From Neobacillus sp. PS2-9 (GTDB lineage Bacteria > Bacillota > Bacilli > Bacillales > Cytobacillaceae), in contig NZ_CP133269.1 in the NCBI RefSeq assembly GCF_030915525.1, positions 3,011,001 to 3,075,000 on the forward strand: DNA of 64,000 nucleotides, read 5' to 3'. Below the pieces are notes generated by a model. It had not been told where the DNA came from. It worked only from the letters and a program-made list of their open reading frames with translations, and searched no databases. The first letter of the stretch is position 1, and every line of letters begins with the position of its first letter. The translations under genes and the position numbers were made by a program. Shown here piece after piece: positions 9,817 to 18,465 of this stretch.

Positions 9817-10674
9817 CTACTTGTTTAATTCGCCAGTAATCTGCGCTGCTAATTTCGCATCGATTTTGGCAATTTCGGTTAAGATTTGAGAACGGCTGCT
9901 AGTACTGATTTTTTTCATAATATCCATTGCCACAATAGAATTGGTGCCCATCATGGACTGAATAATAACTGCCGATTGAGCAGGCGGCATTCCTGCAATT
10001 GTCTCTGATAAAGTTTCTGTAGGATTCTCATGTTGTAATGCAAGTTCATGTACTTGCTGTTCAAAAGTTAAGGAATCATTCTCACTTATTGAAGCAATTT
10101 CTTTGAGCAGCATCGTTATTTCTGCAGCCTTTTTCGGGTCCTTTATTCCTCCGATAATGCTACTTTGATGTTCTTGGTCCAGCATCCTAATTGTTAGTGT
10201 AGCATCTTCCAAAGGCATAGCTTCAAAAATAGCAGCTGCTTTTGATGCAGACATATTGGTGTAAATACCAGCTACTTGCTTCATTTCCTCTTGAGACTGT
10301 TGAGATTTTTTTTCCTTTAATTGATTTTGTAAATCTCCATTCTCTTGTTTTAATTCCCCTAATGCATTTTGATTAGAACTAAGTTCCTTTTTTAATTTTG
10401 ATAGTTTTTGATCTAATTCTTTTACATCTGATTGACTTTTTAAGTACTTATTTTTCCATTCATCTACATTATCGGGCTTTTGCGCTTCAGCAGAAGGAGG
10501 ATCATCGATCAGTTGATTAACCAATGGAAGTGCATTTCCCCATTCCTGAAAGGTTTTTACAACTGGAAAACCCATGAAATTCAACAAAAAAGCAACTAAG
10601 ATAACAGTAAACAGTAACGGAATGATACCAATGTAAAAAATATTTGCTAGTTTTGAACGGTGTTTCTCTTCCAT
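9817..10674 (-). CDS. MotE-like flagellar protein (YlxF type), MgtE-N domain
   Basis: 285 aa with one N-terminal membrane helix (residues 14-36), a long Lys/Glu/Gln-rich coiled coil (about 75-130) and a C-terminal helical repeat domain (about 135-285) resembling the MgtE cytoplasmic N domain and the FliG middle domain (ASKAAAIFEAMPLEDATLTI; MPPAQSAVIIQSMM). In alphaproteobacteria MotE is a MotC chaperone; the Bacillus YlxF occupies the same fliJ-fliK slot. Here fliK is not next to it, and it is followed directly by fliO. Confidence 0.85.
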   Translation of the reverse strand: MEEKHRSKLANIFYIGIIPLLFTVILVAFLLNFMGFPVVKTFQEWGNALPLVNQLIDDPPSAEAQKPDNVDEWKNKYLKSQSDVKELDQKLSKLKKELSSNQNALGELKQENGDLQNQLKEKKSQQSQEEMKQVAGIYTNMSASKAAAIFEAMPLEDATLTIRMLDQEHQSSIIGGIKDPKKAAEITMLLKEIASISENDSLTFEQQVHELALQHENPTETLSETIAGMPPAQSAVIIQSMMGTNSIVAMDIMKKISTSSRSQILTEIAKIDAKLAAQITGELNK

Positions 10675-10686
10675 TTGTTTCTCTCC

Positions 10687-11121
10687 TCATATCCTTCGTG
10701 AGTATCGAAGGATGGCCATTTCATCTAACATGGCTTGCTCTTTTCGATCCATTTGCTTTTGAAAAGCTTCCTTGGACTTCGCTTTCCACTGGTTCCACAT
10801 TTTAGCTTCTTGTGATTTTTCGATTAGCAATTGGTGTTTTTCTTCCACTTTCTTATGAATAATCTGTGATTGATTTTCCAACTGTTTCATCTTAAGATTT
10901 ACATGTTCAATTTCTTGTTGGACTTCTAATATCTCCCACACTGTTTTGCGATGGACTTGGTTATATTGATTAAAAATTTCAACCTTTACCATTTCTAATC
11001 CTTCAATTTGTTCGTCAATTTGGGTTTGTTGAAGTTTTACAGTACCGTATTCCTGATGTGCAATTTCTTTCTCATTTTCTTTAAAATCAAGCACTTTCTG
11101 AAAGGAAAAGTTAAATTTCAT
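10687..11121 (-). CDS. fliJ: Flagellar export chaperone/ATPase stalk protein FliJ
   Basis: Central stalk of the export ATPase; recycles chaperones and links FliI to FlhA. 144 aa, almost entirely alpha-helical coiled coil, starting MKFNFSFQKVLDFKENE as is usual for FliJ. Overlaps the fliI stop by 4 bases (ATGA). Confidence 0.93.
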   Translation of the reverse strand: MKFNFSFQKVLDFKENEKEIAHQEYGTVKLQQTQIDEQIEGLEMVKVEIFNQYNQVHRKTVWEILEVQQEIEHVNLKMKQLENQSQIIHKKVEEKHQLLIEKSQEAKMWNQWKAKSKEAFQKQMDRKEQAMLDEMAILRYSRRI

Positions 11122-12440
11122 CGCATGATCGCTCCAAATTGTGAAGTTAAGAAGGATTCCGAATCCTCTAAGTTAGAAGTTTCATAGATACCTTGACGTA
11201 AAAAATGATCCATTTGTGGCTTTAGTCGCATCGCCAAATCAATCTCACGGTTTGATCCTTTTTTATATGCTCCGATATTAATTAAATCTTCTGCCTGATT
11301 ATAGGAAGCTAATAGATTTTTAAAATTACGGGCAGCGTGTTGGTGTTCGTCCGAGGTTATTTCAGTCATCACACGGCTAACACTGTTTAACACATCAATT
11401 GCAGGGAAGATTCCTTTTGCACCAATTGCGCGATTCAAAACAATATGACCATCTAAAATCCCTCTCACTGCATCAGCAATTGGTTCGTTCATGTCATCCC
11501 CATCAACCAAAACCGTATATATAGCTGAAATAGATCCCTTTGGTCCAGTTCCAGCACGTTCTAAAAGCTGTGGCAGCATGGCGAATACTGAGGGAGTATA
11601 CCCTTTAGTCGTCGGCGGTTCTCCAATGGCTAAGCCAATTTCTCTTTGAGCCATGGCAAACCGAGTAACAGAATCCATCACAAGCATCACGTTCATTCCT
11701 TGATCACGGAAATATTCTGCAATAGAGGTAGCTGTTAGTGCGCCTTTTATTCGAATAAGTGCGGGCTGGTCGGATGTAGCTACAATAACAACCGATTTTT
11801 CCAATCCTTCTTCACCAAGGTTTTGCTCTATAAAATCGAGAACTTCCCGCCCTCTCTCTCCGATTAAGGCAATAACGTTAACATCAGCTGTCGTATTTCT
11901 TGAAATCATTCCAAGCAGTGTACTTTTACCTACACCACTTCCGGCAAAAATACCCATTCGCTGTCCTTTGCCCATTGTGAGTAAGCCATCGATTGTCCGT
12001 ACTCCTACCCCTAGTGGTGAATGAATACGAGGCCTAGCCAGTGGATTGGGTGGTATTGCATGAGTAGGTACTTCCTCTAATCCTAATGGAAGTGGTTTGC
12101 CATCAATGGGCTGGCCGAGACCATCTAAAATTCTTCCCAGCAGCTGGCGGCCTGCTTTCACCATCATCTGTTTCCCGCTAGCGACAACGTCACAGCCAGG
12201 TCCGATCGACCGAACTTCACCAAGAGGCATAAGAAGCACCTTATTTTCCCTAATACCAACGACCTCAGCTTGAATAGGAATTTGTGAATTTGTTGGATAG
12301 ATGGAGCACAATTCACCAATTCTTACATCAGGACCTTGTGATTCAATGGTAAGTCCGATGATTTGAGTTATTTTACCATTCACTCTTACCGGATCCACAC
12401 TTCGAATAAGCTTGGCATAGTTTTCAACTGATAACACCAC
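11118..12440 (-). CDS. fliI: Flagellum-specific export ATPase FliI
   Basis: Hexameric ATPase related to the F1 beta subunit; energises substrate unfolding and delivery to the export gate. 440 aa with Walker A GSGVGKST at residues 167-174, the ALIGERGREV block, Walker B ..VMLVMDSVTRFA. and the C-terminal substrate-recognition part. The start is GTG (two GTG codons in a row) with GGGAG about 8 bases upstream; it overlaps the fliH end by 17 bases. Confidence 0.97.
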   Translation of the reverse strand: MVLSVENYAKLIRSVDPVRVNGKITQIIGLTIESQGPDVRIGELCSIYPTNSQIPIQAEVVGIRENKVLLMPLGEVRSIGPGCDVVASGKQMMVKAGRQLLGRILDGLGQPIDGKPLPLGLEEVPTHAIPPNPLARPRIHSPLGVGVRTIDGLLTMGKGQRMGIFAGSGVGKSTLLGMISRNTTADVNVIALIGERGREVLDFIEQNLGEEGLEKSVVIVATSDQPALIRIKGALTATSIAEYFRDQGMNVMLVMDSVTRFAMAQREIGLAIGEPPTTKGYTPSVFAMLPQLLERAGTGPKGSISAIYTVLVDGDDMNEPIADAVRGILDGHIVLNRAIGAKGIFPAIDVLNSVSRVMTEITSDEHQHAARNFKNLLASYNQAEDLINIGAYKKGSNREIDLAMRLKPQMDHFLRQGIYETSNLEDSESFLTSQFGAIMR

Positions 12441-13245
12441 TTTCCGGCTCCCTTCTCGCTTCTAGAATGACCTTTTTGATCTCTTCAATTTGTGTATCAA
12501 TACGTGCATCTACACTGCCATATGCGGTTCGAATAATACACCCCTTGATAGAAACGGAATGGTCCGGAATAATTTTAATTTCAGTTTCGCCATTTACGAC
12601 AGCGACAAGATGAGCTCGTTGTGATTGGATAAAATCAAAGTCATCAGGATGAACACAAACGGTAATAAATTCTTTTTCTTTAAAACGAAGGATATGTTGT
12701 TTGATTAACTCAACAAACTGATTTGGATTACTAGTTAATTCTGACTTAATAATATGTGTAGCAATCACAGTACTTAGCTCAAGCAAAAATGGTTCTGCCT
12801 CTGAAATAATTGCTGCCTTTTGTTCGTATGCTTGTTCCAACAAGTTTTGAACCTGTTCCATTTTCCCTTGATATTCTCTTAAAACTTCAAACTCCGCTTC
12901 TTGTTTTCCAGTGGTGTAACCTTCCTGATAACCTTTTTGTTTCGCTTCAATAGATAAATCCTCAAGTTTCTGATGATTTTCATCCCACCATTGGCTTATT
13001 TTTTCTTCTGTTGCTGATTCTAGTAATCGGGCATTTTTATCTGCATTTTCTACAATGGTTTGTGCTTCTGCTTCAGCCGCTTGAATTATTTGTTGCAGAT
13101 AAACACTATTCACCGCATCATTAGTTTCTTGATGCGGTGTCTCTTGGTCGTTACGATTAATAACTATCCGTGGTTGAGAAATTACTTTTTTTTCTTCAAG
13201 TACAGAGAGATTGGAAGACTTAAACACCTTAGAATAAGACATCAT
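12424..13245 (-). CDS. fliH: Flagellar export ATPase regulator FliH
   Basis: Peripheral stalk that holds FliI inactive and tethers it to the C ring. Helical N-terminal two thirds with coiled coil, and a C-terminal V-ATPase subunit E-like domain (FKEKEFITVCVHPDDF; GCIIRTAYGSVDARIDTQ). I place the start at the ATGATG at 13245 because GAGGTGG lies about 8 bases upstream; an in-frame ATG at 13275 inside fliG has no such site. The start overlaps the fliG end by 17 bases. About 273 aa. Confidence 0.92.
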   Translation of the reverse strand: MMSYSKVFKSSNLSVLEEKKVISQPRIVINRNDQETPHQETNDAVNSVYLQQIIQAAEAEAQTIVENADKNARLLESATEEKISQWWDENHQKLEDLSIEAKQKGYQEGYTTGKQEAEFEVLREYQGKMEQVQNLLEQAYEQKAAIISEAEPFLLELSTVIATHIIKSELTSNPNQFVELIKQHILRFKEKEFITVCVHPDDFDFIQSQRAHLVAVVNGETEIKIIPDHSVSIKGCIIRTAYGSVDARIDTQIEEIKKVILEARREPESGVIS

Positions 13246-14239
13246 CCGAACCACCTCGAGCAATAACAACCTCACCGGAATCCTCTAAACGGCGGATAAT
13301 AGAAACAATTCTTCCTTGTGCTTCCTCCACATCCTTAACTCTAACCGGTCCAAGGTACTGCATTTCTTCTTCGAACGTTTCGACCATACGTTGTGACATG
13401 TTCTCGAAAATAACTTTTTTGACTTCTGCACTTGAGGCTTTCAAGGCAAGTAGTAAATCCTGATTTTCCACCTCTTGGATGACGCGCTGAATTGCACGTT
13501 TATCCAATGTAATGATATCCTCGAATACAAACATCCGTTTTTTGATTTCATCCACAAGTTCTGGATCCTTCGATTCAAGCTGCTCAAGAATGGTCTTCTC
13601 AGTTGTACGATCAACACCATTAAGAATGCTGACAATGGACTCAATTCCACCGACCACTGTAAAGTCATGACGAATCGTCGATGCCAGCTTTTGTTCAAGA
13701 ATATTTTCTACTTCCTTAATTACTTCAGGAGAAGTTTGTTCTAATACTGCTATTCTCCTTGCAACATCCGATTGTAATTCTTCAGGTAGTGAAGAGAGAA
13801 TCATAGAAGATTGCTGCGGCTCTAAATGAGCTAATACCAATGCAATCGTCTGCGGATGCTCATTTTGAAGAAAATGATAAATTTGCATGGCATCCACACG
13901 ACGAGCAAAATCAAAGGGTTTCACTTGTAATTGTGTCGTTAAACGATAAATAATCTCCTGTGCACGGTCTTTTCCTAATGCCGACTCTAATACATCTTGC
14001 GCATAGCTAATACCACCCATTTGCAGGAAGTCTTGTGCAATACACATTTCATGAAATTCCTTCAACACTTCTTCTTTTTCTTTCTGATCCACCTTTTGAA
14101 TATTAGCAATCGCGAGGGTTAATTGATCAATCTCTTCCTCAGGTAAATGCTTAAATACCTTGGCAGAGCCCTCCTTGCCCATCGCAATAAGCAATATCGC
14201 TGCTTTCTGTTTTCCAGTCAACTTTAGTGCTGTAGCCAT
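13229..14239 (-). CDS. fliG: Flagellar motor switch protein FliG
   Basis: C-ring rotor subunit that contacts the MS ring (FliF), FliM/FliY and the stators. 336 aa, full length for the family, with N domain (LTGKQKAAILLIAMGKEGSA), middle domain, and C domain carrying the charged stator-interaction helix (EEAQGRIVSIIRRLEDSGEV). Lies between fliF and fliH as in B. subtilis. Confidence 0.97.
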   Translation of the reverse strand: MATALKLTGKQKAAILLIAMGKEGSAKVFKHLPEEEIDQLTLAIANIQKVDQKEKEEVLKEFHEMCIAQDFLQMGGISYAQDVLESALGKDRAQEIIYRLTTQLQVKPFDFARRVDAMQIYHFLQNEHPQTIALVLAHLEPQQSSMILSSLPEELQSDVARRIAVLEQTSPEVIKEVENILEQKLASTIRHDFTVVGGIESIVSILNGVDRTTEKTILEQLESKDPELVDEIKKRMFVFEDIITLDKRAIQRVIQEVENQDLLLALKASSAEVKKVIFENMSQRMVETFEEEMQYLGPVRVKDVEEAQGRIVSIIRRLEDSGEVVIARGGSDDVLF

Positions 14240-14244
14240 GGGAC

Positions 14245-15840
14245 TTAAACCTCCTCTTCATGTATCCAAGTTCTAATAACTTTTGAAAAATCTTCTGGTC
14301 TTTGCTCAAGCAGCTTTTTCAATTGACTCTCCACACTCATATCCTGCTCAGCAAAATAATCCGCTTCTTTAACCGGTCCTGATGTAGAAAAATCAAGTTC
14401 TTCTTCCATTTCCTCTTGTTTATGTTTTCTTCTACGTAATAAAAACCAAGTTAGTCCTCCAAGTAATAGGAGTCCTCCAGCAGCTACAGCGCCAATTAAC
14501 AGCCAATTTTGTGCAGATGCACTTTCCACAGCAGTATTCTTTGCAAATGAATGAGGAAAAACAGTGATCCGCTGATCTATTTCTTTTTGGCTTAAATTTG
14601 GATGGCCAAGCGCTGTACGTACTGTATTCGCCACAATATTTTTAATATTATCTTGTGTGGCTTTTGATAATGTATTGGCTTTAGGTGAATCTGGCTCTAC
14701 ACCAACATTGATAGTAATATCCTCTATTTGATAAGGACTTTTTATGATTTCGTTATTAATTCTATTCACTTCATAATTGACCCTATTTTCAGACTCTTCA
14801 TAATTGCTTTCGCCACCAGAATTAGTCCCAACATAACCAGGAACATCGGTTTCACCTGTTCCAACTACGCCACCAGGATTTGAACCTGTTCCATTGTAAG
14901 ATTTGGAGGTTTTTTCTGAACTAATTGCAATTCCGTTATTATTATTATCGGTAGGCTTAACTAATTTTTCTTCGGTTTTGACTTTATCAAAATTCATTTT
15001 TACAAACGTGTGAACGAACACTTTATCCGTTCCAAGTATGTTACCTAATAAACTATGAAGATCCTGCTGAATATCCCGTTCAACATTTTGTTGTACTTTA
15101 CGTTGTTCATCATATTTATCAAGTGCAGGGTCTTCATCATCTGATTCCGACAACGCTAGAGTCTCACTATATTGATTCATAATCGTGATGTTTTCTACTG
15201 GCAAGTTTGGGACACTGCGGGAAACTAAGGTATATAGCGCTTTAATTTGCTGTGAACTTAGCTTTGCACCTGGTTCAACCTCTACCATCACTGAAGCACT
15301 TGCTTTTTGTTCTTCTCCTTGTTGAACGAACACTGAATTTTCGGGTAAGGTCACAATGACCTCCGCATTTTTAATTCCAGCCACATGTTTAATCACTTCA
15401 GCTACTTGATTTTGCATCGCTTCACGTTCAAGAATATCGTACTGTCTGTCCGTTGCGCCAAAAGAGAGATTTTGACCAAAAATATCGTAGTTAATTTTGT
15501 TGTCTTTTGGATACCCCTTGGATGCAAGACTGACTAATAAATCAGGGGCATCTTTTTTAGGCACTTCTATACTTGTTCCCGTGTCGGAAAGTTTGTACTC
15601 TGTGTAGCCTTCCTTGTCCAATTCTGCTTTTATGTCCCCAACTTCCCTTTGGGATAATTGACCAGTGTATAACGGTACATATTGAGGTCGTGACGCAAAG
15701 AAGATAAAGGTAGAAAGGGCAACTAAAAGAAATAAAAATGTCCCTACGATGAGTCCTTTTTGTTTTGAACTTTTGGAGTTCCACCAACTGCCAAATAGCT
15801 CTCCTGTATGTTTAAGTTGATCTATCCATGATCGTTTCAT
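14245..15840 (-). CDS. fliF: Flagellar MS-ring protein FliF
   Basis: Forms the membrane ring on which the rotor and export gate assemble. 531 aa with membrane helices at about residues 26-48 and 438-460, ring-building motifs RBM1-RBM3 between them (YKLSDTGTSIEVPKKDA; VIKHVAGIKNAEVIVTLPEN), and a short C-terminal FliG-binding tail (QLKKLLEQRPEDFSKVIRTW). Gly/Ser/Asn-rich spacer around 310-345. Confidence 0.97.
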   Translation of the reverse strand: MKRSWIDQLKHTGELFGSWWNSKSSKQKGLIVGTFLFLLVALSTFIFFASRPQYVPLYTGQLSQREVGDIKAELDKEGYTEYKLSDTGTSIEVPKKDAPDLLVSLASKGYPKDNKINYDIFGQNLSFGATDRQYDILEREAMQNQVAEVIKHVAGIKNAEVIVTLPENSVFVQQGEEQKASASVMVEVEPGAKLSSQQIKALYTLVSRSVPNLPVENITIMNQYSETLALSESDDEDPALDKYDEQRKVQQNVERDIQQDLHSLLGNILGTDKVFVHTFVKMNFDKVKTEEKLVKPTDNNNNGIAISSEKTSKSYNGTGSNPGGVVGTGETDVPGYVGTNSGGESNYEESENRVNYEVNRINNEIIKSPYQIEDITINVGVEPDSPKANTLSKATQDNIKNIVANTVRTALGHPNLSQKEIDQRITVFPHSFAKNTAVESASAQNWLLIGAVAAGGLLLLGGLTWFLLRRRKHKQEEMEEELDFSTSGPVKEADYFAEQDMSVESQLKKLLEQRPEDFSKVIRTWIHEEEV

Positions 15841-15870
15841 TTCTCACCCTGCCTAGCTTTCTATCATTCT

Positions 15871-16170
15871 TTAAAATTGCATCCGCATCATTTCTTGATA
15901 AGCCTCTACTGCCTTATCCCTAATAGTAACGGTTAGTTCTAAAGCAACCTTCGCCTTTTGTGATGCAATCGTTACATCATGTATATTATCAATTTCCCCT
16001 GCCGCAGCTTTGACGGTTAGATCCGAGGCTTGCTTTACTGTATTATCGACGTTTTCCAAGTAACCTTTAAGCACGCCTGAAAACGAGTTTGATGTCGAAC
16101 CCGATTCCACATTTTGAATAGGATTTTGATTAATTTTGATAAGTCCACTATTTATACCAGAAACGTTCAT
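15871..16170 (-). CDS. fliE: Flagellar hook-basal body protein FliE
   Basis: Joins the MS ring/export gate to the rod. 99 aa, with C-terminal helices IASQKAKVALELTVTIRDKA and VEAYQEMMRMQF typical of FliE. Third gene of the flgB-flgC-fliE-fliF string; 12-base gap to flgC. Confidence 0.96.
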   Translation of the reverse strand: MNVSGINSGLIKINQNPIQNVESGSTSNSFSGVLKGYLENVDNTVKQASDLTVKAAAGEIDNIHDVTIASQKAKVALELTVTIRDKAVEAYQEMMRMQF

Positions 16171-16182
16171 TTATGCTTCCCC

Positions 16183-16632
16183 CTAACGGCCTATTTCTAA
16201 AGCCTTTAACATCATTGATTTTCCAGTATTAAATGAAGTGACATTTGCTTCATATGCTCTTGAAGCAGCCAATAAATCTATCATTTCCTTTGATAGGTCG
16301 ACATTTGGCATCATGACATAGCCATCCGCATTCGCATCAGGATTTGATGGGTCTAAGACCATTTTGAATGGTGTCTTGTCATTAACTATCCCTGAAACTC
16401 TAACACCTTGGAGCTGGGATTGTGATTGTTTTTCCATCGCCCCTTGTAAAATTTGGTTAAATGACTTTTCTCTTGGTTCCATCATCACCATTTTACGTCG
16501 GTAGGGTTCCCATTTTCCATTTACAAAAGATCCTCTTGTCGATTCTGCATTCGCAATATTGGAAGAGACAACATCCATTCTTAGACGTTGTGCGGTCAAG
16601 GCTGATGCACTAATATTTAACGAATCAAACAT
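16183..16632 (-). CDS. flgC: Proximal rod protein FlgC
   Basis: Rod subunit exported by the flagellar type III system. 149 aa with the N-terminal rod/hook signature (SASALTAQRLRMDVVSSNIANAESTR) and the C-terminal helix (VDLSKEMIDLLAASRAYEAN). Five bases separate it from flgB. Confidence 0.96.
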   Translation of the reverse strand: MFDSLNISASALTAQRLRMDVVSSNIANAESTRGSFVNGKWEPYRRKMVMMEPREKSFNQILQGAMEKQSQSQLQGVRVSGIVNDKTPFKMVLDPSNPDANADGYVMMPNVDLSKEMIDLLAASRAYEANVTSFNTGKSMMLKALEIGR

Positions 16633-16637
16633 GTTCC

Positions 16638-17030
16638 TTAACTCCTTCCTTTAATCGCTATAGATAATTGTTGAAATTCACTGTTAATTTGTTCCGTAAG
16701 TGTGTAGTACCAGAGTGAATTTTTTCCCATGCGAGTCATTTCTTCATCGACATCTACGTTGTTCCCGCTGTTTTGCATGACGGTATTCGTATTCTCAACA
16801 ACGCTTGCTGAAGGTATTATTGATGGTCTTCCAATGACCAAATGGCGGGCATCGGAACGATTTCCTTCAAAATTTGTTTGATTAGTTAAGTGTTTTTTCA
16901 GTATATCTTCAAAAACTACTTGTTTTGCTTTATATCCAGGAGTTTCAGCATTTGATATATTATTAGAAATCACCTGTTGGCGTAAACTGGAAGCATCTAA
17001 TGCCTTTTGTAGGAGGTTAATATTAGTCAA
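16638..17030 (-). CDS. flgB: Proximal rod protein FlgB
   Basis: First rod protein and first gene of the long early flagellar block (flgB to sigD). I choose the TTG at 17028-17030 (LTNINLLQK) because AGGAGGAGG lies 7-9 bases upstream; the longer frame starting at GTG 17051 reads through that ribosome binding site. This gives 130 aa, the B. subtilis length (129 aa). It carries the flagellar rod signature SSLRQQVISNNISNAETPGY. Confidence 0.93.
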   Translation of the reverse strand: MTNINLLQKALDASSLRQQVISNNISNAETPGYKAKQVVFEDILKKHLTNQTNFEGNRSDARHLVIGRPSIIPSASVVENTNTVMQNSGNNVDVDEEMTRMGKNSLWYYTLTEQINSEFQQLSIAIKGRS

Positions 17031-17137
17031 CTTTCTCCTCCTCCTTTCCACCTATAAAACTTTGACATTTTTCGATAAATATCAACAAATTATTAACATT
17101 CAATCATCAATATACTATAAAAAAGGTATTTAAATCT
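17031..17137 (-). promoter_or_regulatory. Probable promoter region of the flgB-sigD block
   Basis: Very AT-rich 107-base region directly upstream of flgB and downstream of a hairpin. It must hold the promoter of the long block. A sigma-A-like TTGAAT, 16 bases, TATTTA can be read, as can a GTTGATAT resembling a sigma-D -10 box, but the -35 partner of the latter is poor. I cannot assign the promoter type. Confidence 0.35.
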
Positions 17138-17162
17138 ACACTTTTTTACATAGTAAAAGTGT
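17138..17162 (-). terminator. Hairpin after the wall-hydrolase gene
   Basis: Inverted repeat ACACTTTT / AAAAGTGT with a short loop, 24 bases past the stop of the hydrolase gene at 17186. The following minus-strand sequence is AT-rich with a T-run 15-20 bases later. A weak intrinsic terminator. Confidence 0.4.
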
Positions 17163-17185
17163 GTTATAGGAACATTATGTGAATA

Positions 17186-17854
17186 TCAAGCTTTTAACTG
17201 GCCAAAAAACTTACTCACCCCTGTAACCCAATGATTATTCAGATTAGTAGGGTCATTCTCCGCACCAACAGGGGCATATTTTCCAGCAATTTTAGTTATG
17301 CTTGTTAGCCCCATTCCAAGATAATTCTTACTTATATTTCGAGCCATATCCATAATACTTTCTTCAATAGAGGGATAGGATCTTAACCCATTTTTCCCCA
17401 TCATTCCAGCAATGTTATTTTTAACATTGGCTGCTTTTGATGATCCGTTACCCGTTTCATGTTGAGCAATCGCTGCCAATAATGCTGGATCTACATTAAA
17501 CCTTTTTCCAGCTTGAATAAATACTTCTCCCATACCTTTCAATTTTCCGCCAAGCACTTGATTAATTTTTTCTGCACCCATTGATTGAAAACGTAAAGAT
17601 TCTGTTGAGTTAGACGCAAAAGAATCCATATCCATATTTGAATTTTCATTGGTAAAGGTCATGTTTTCTATAAAAGAAGGAAACGTGGGTTGGATGGAAG
17701 ATGATGCATCGCCATTCATCATTTCATTTAAAACCGATGTAAAAAGGTTCGCAAATTCAGAATTAGTCGTCCCCATTTGTGAAGATAATTTTTCATTACG
17801 GGACAATGTACTAGTTAACATAGTTTTGGTAAACCAATCATCACCTATTTTCAA
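17186..17854 (-). CDS. Cell-wall hydrolase with glucosaminidase/lysozyme-like domain, flagellar locus
   Basis: 222 aa. The C-terminal half (about residues 95-222) is a lysozyme-fold domain: NVDPALLAAIAQHETGNG holds the probable catalytic glutamate (HETG), followed by NNIAGMMGKNG and a GAENDPTNLNNHWVTGV tail, as in glucosaminidase/lytic transglycosylase proteins. The N-terminal half is low-complexity (Asn/Ser/Met/Phe) and there is no signal peptide, so export through the flagellar system, like a FlgJ-type rod-gap enzyme, is an inference. The start is TTG at 17854, with AAAGGAG 7-8 bases upstream; a longer frame to 17959 runs through a terminator hairpin and is rejected. It lies between a riboswitch-controlled gene and flgB. 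Confidence 0.8.
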   Translation of the reverse strand: MKIGDDWFTKTMLTSTLSRNEKLSSQMGTTNSEFANLFTSVLNEMMNGDASSSIQPTFPSFIENMTFTNENSNMDMDSFASNSTESLRFQSMGAEKINQVLGGKLKGMGEVFIQAGKRFNVDPALLAAIAQHETGNGSSKAANVKNNIAGMMGKNGLRSYPSIEESIMDMARNISKNYLGMGLTSITKIAGKYAPVGAENDPTNLNNHWVTGVSKFFGQLKA

Positions 17855-17913
17855 TGGAAAGCTCCTTTCTTCTGCTTCAAATCTACTATTTTGATTCTCA
17901 CTACATTTATACA

Positions 17914-17956
17914 GAAAAAGAAGCGTGACTACGATAATTGCATCCGTGGTCACGCA
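17914..17956 (-). terminator. Intrinsic terminator between the 104-aa gene and the hydrolase gene
   Basis: Strong stem GCGTGACCACG / CGTAGTCACGC (11 bp, one mismatch) with an 11-base loop, followed on the minus strand by TTCTTTTTCTG. It lies 43 bases after the stop of the 104-aa gene and 60 bases before the hydrolase start, so it would end the riboswitch transcript or act as an attenuator for the hydrolase. Confidence 0.75.
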
Positions 17957-17998
17957 CAAGTATGTCCCAAACTTGACAACATTTTTAATACGATTTCA

Positions 17999-18313
17999 TT
18001 AAATTGCACCTTCTAAAATCTTGCTTACATCCCCTAAACATTCTTCTGTAAGCATTGAAATGCATGTTAGCTGACCATTTTCAATTTTCCCTTCTACCAG
18101 GACAATTGTATTGATATCATTTTCTTGTTTCATAGCCAGAATTTGTTTCCCCATGTAAACGACATTTTTCACTATATAATAGGAGCAATTGATTGGGTAT
18201 CCAAGCGTTATTTTAATTGGATGCTTGAAAAACGGTTTCTTCTTTTTAAATTCCATTAAATTTAAAATCTTACTATTGGCACGTTCGTCTGTTTTAATTT
18301 GTTGCAGGAACAT
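17999..18313 (-). CDS. Unknown 104-aa protein under c-di-GMP riboswitch control
   Basis: I do not recognise this protein. It has a basic N-terminal part (NLMEFKKKKPFFKHPIK), a beta-rich middle (ITLGYPINCSYYIVKNVVY) and an acidic C-terminus; no signal peptide, membrane helix or metal motif. The ATG at 18313 follows AAGGAGAGG. It is the first gene after a c-di-GMP-I aptamer and an intrinsic terminator that sits directly before its ribosome binding site, so its expression should follow cellular c-di-GMP. Flagellar genes lie on both sides. A small regulator or export chaperone is possible but is guesswork. Confidence 0.75.
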   Translation of the reverse strand: MFLQQIKTDERANSKILNLMEFKKKKPFFKHPIKITLGYPINCSYYIVKNVVYMGKQILAMKQENDINTIVLVEGKIENGQLTCISMLTEECLGDVSKILEGAI

Positions 18314-18349
18314 TCATTTTTCCTCTCCTTAACCGAATGTTAAAGAATA

Positions 18350-18381
18350 TAAAAATAACCCCGCCTTTTTGAAGGGGGGTT
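18350..18381 (-). terminator. Riboswitch expression-platform terminator
   Basis: GC-rich stem AACCCC / GGGGTT (with further inner pairs CTT/AAG) followed on the minus strand by ATTTTTATA. It lies about 85 bases downstream of the c-di-GMP aptamer and only about 25 bases before the ribosome binding site of the 104-aa gene, the arrangement of a transcription-terminating riboswitch. Confidence 0.85.
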
Positions 18382-18407
18382 AACAGACAAAAAATATCTT
18401 TCAGGTG

Positions 18408-18450
18408 GGTATAGAAGTCCTATACCTTTGTAGACATTTTATACCTAGGT
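18408..18450 (-). promoter_or_regulatory. Possible switching segment of the riboswitch
   Basis: Between aptamer and terminator there are two AGGTATA copies and one TATACC segment. The TATACC side pairs perfectly with the nearer copy (7-bp stem, 18408-18426) and could pair instead with the farther one. Just after P1, CCTA..TAGG could also compete with P1 itself. These are plausible alternative pairings for the on/off switch; the true one is not resolved by eye. Confidence 0.4.
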
Positions 18451-18465
18451 AAAACACCCTATCTT

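Noticed and set aside
17855..17959. N-terminal extension of the wall hydrolase resembling a signal peptide (MCVTTDAIIVVTLLFLY)
   Set aside because: It is encoded by the terminator hairpin and AT-rich leader; the TTG at 17854 has an ideal ribosome binding site.
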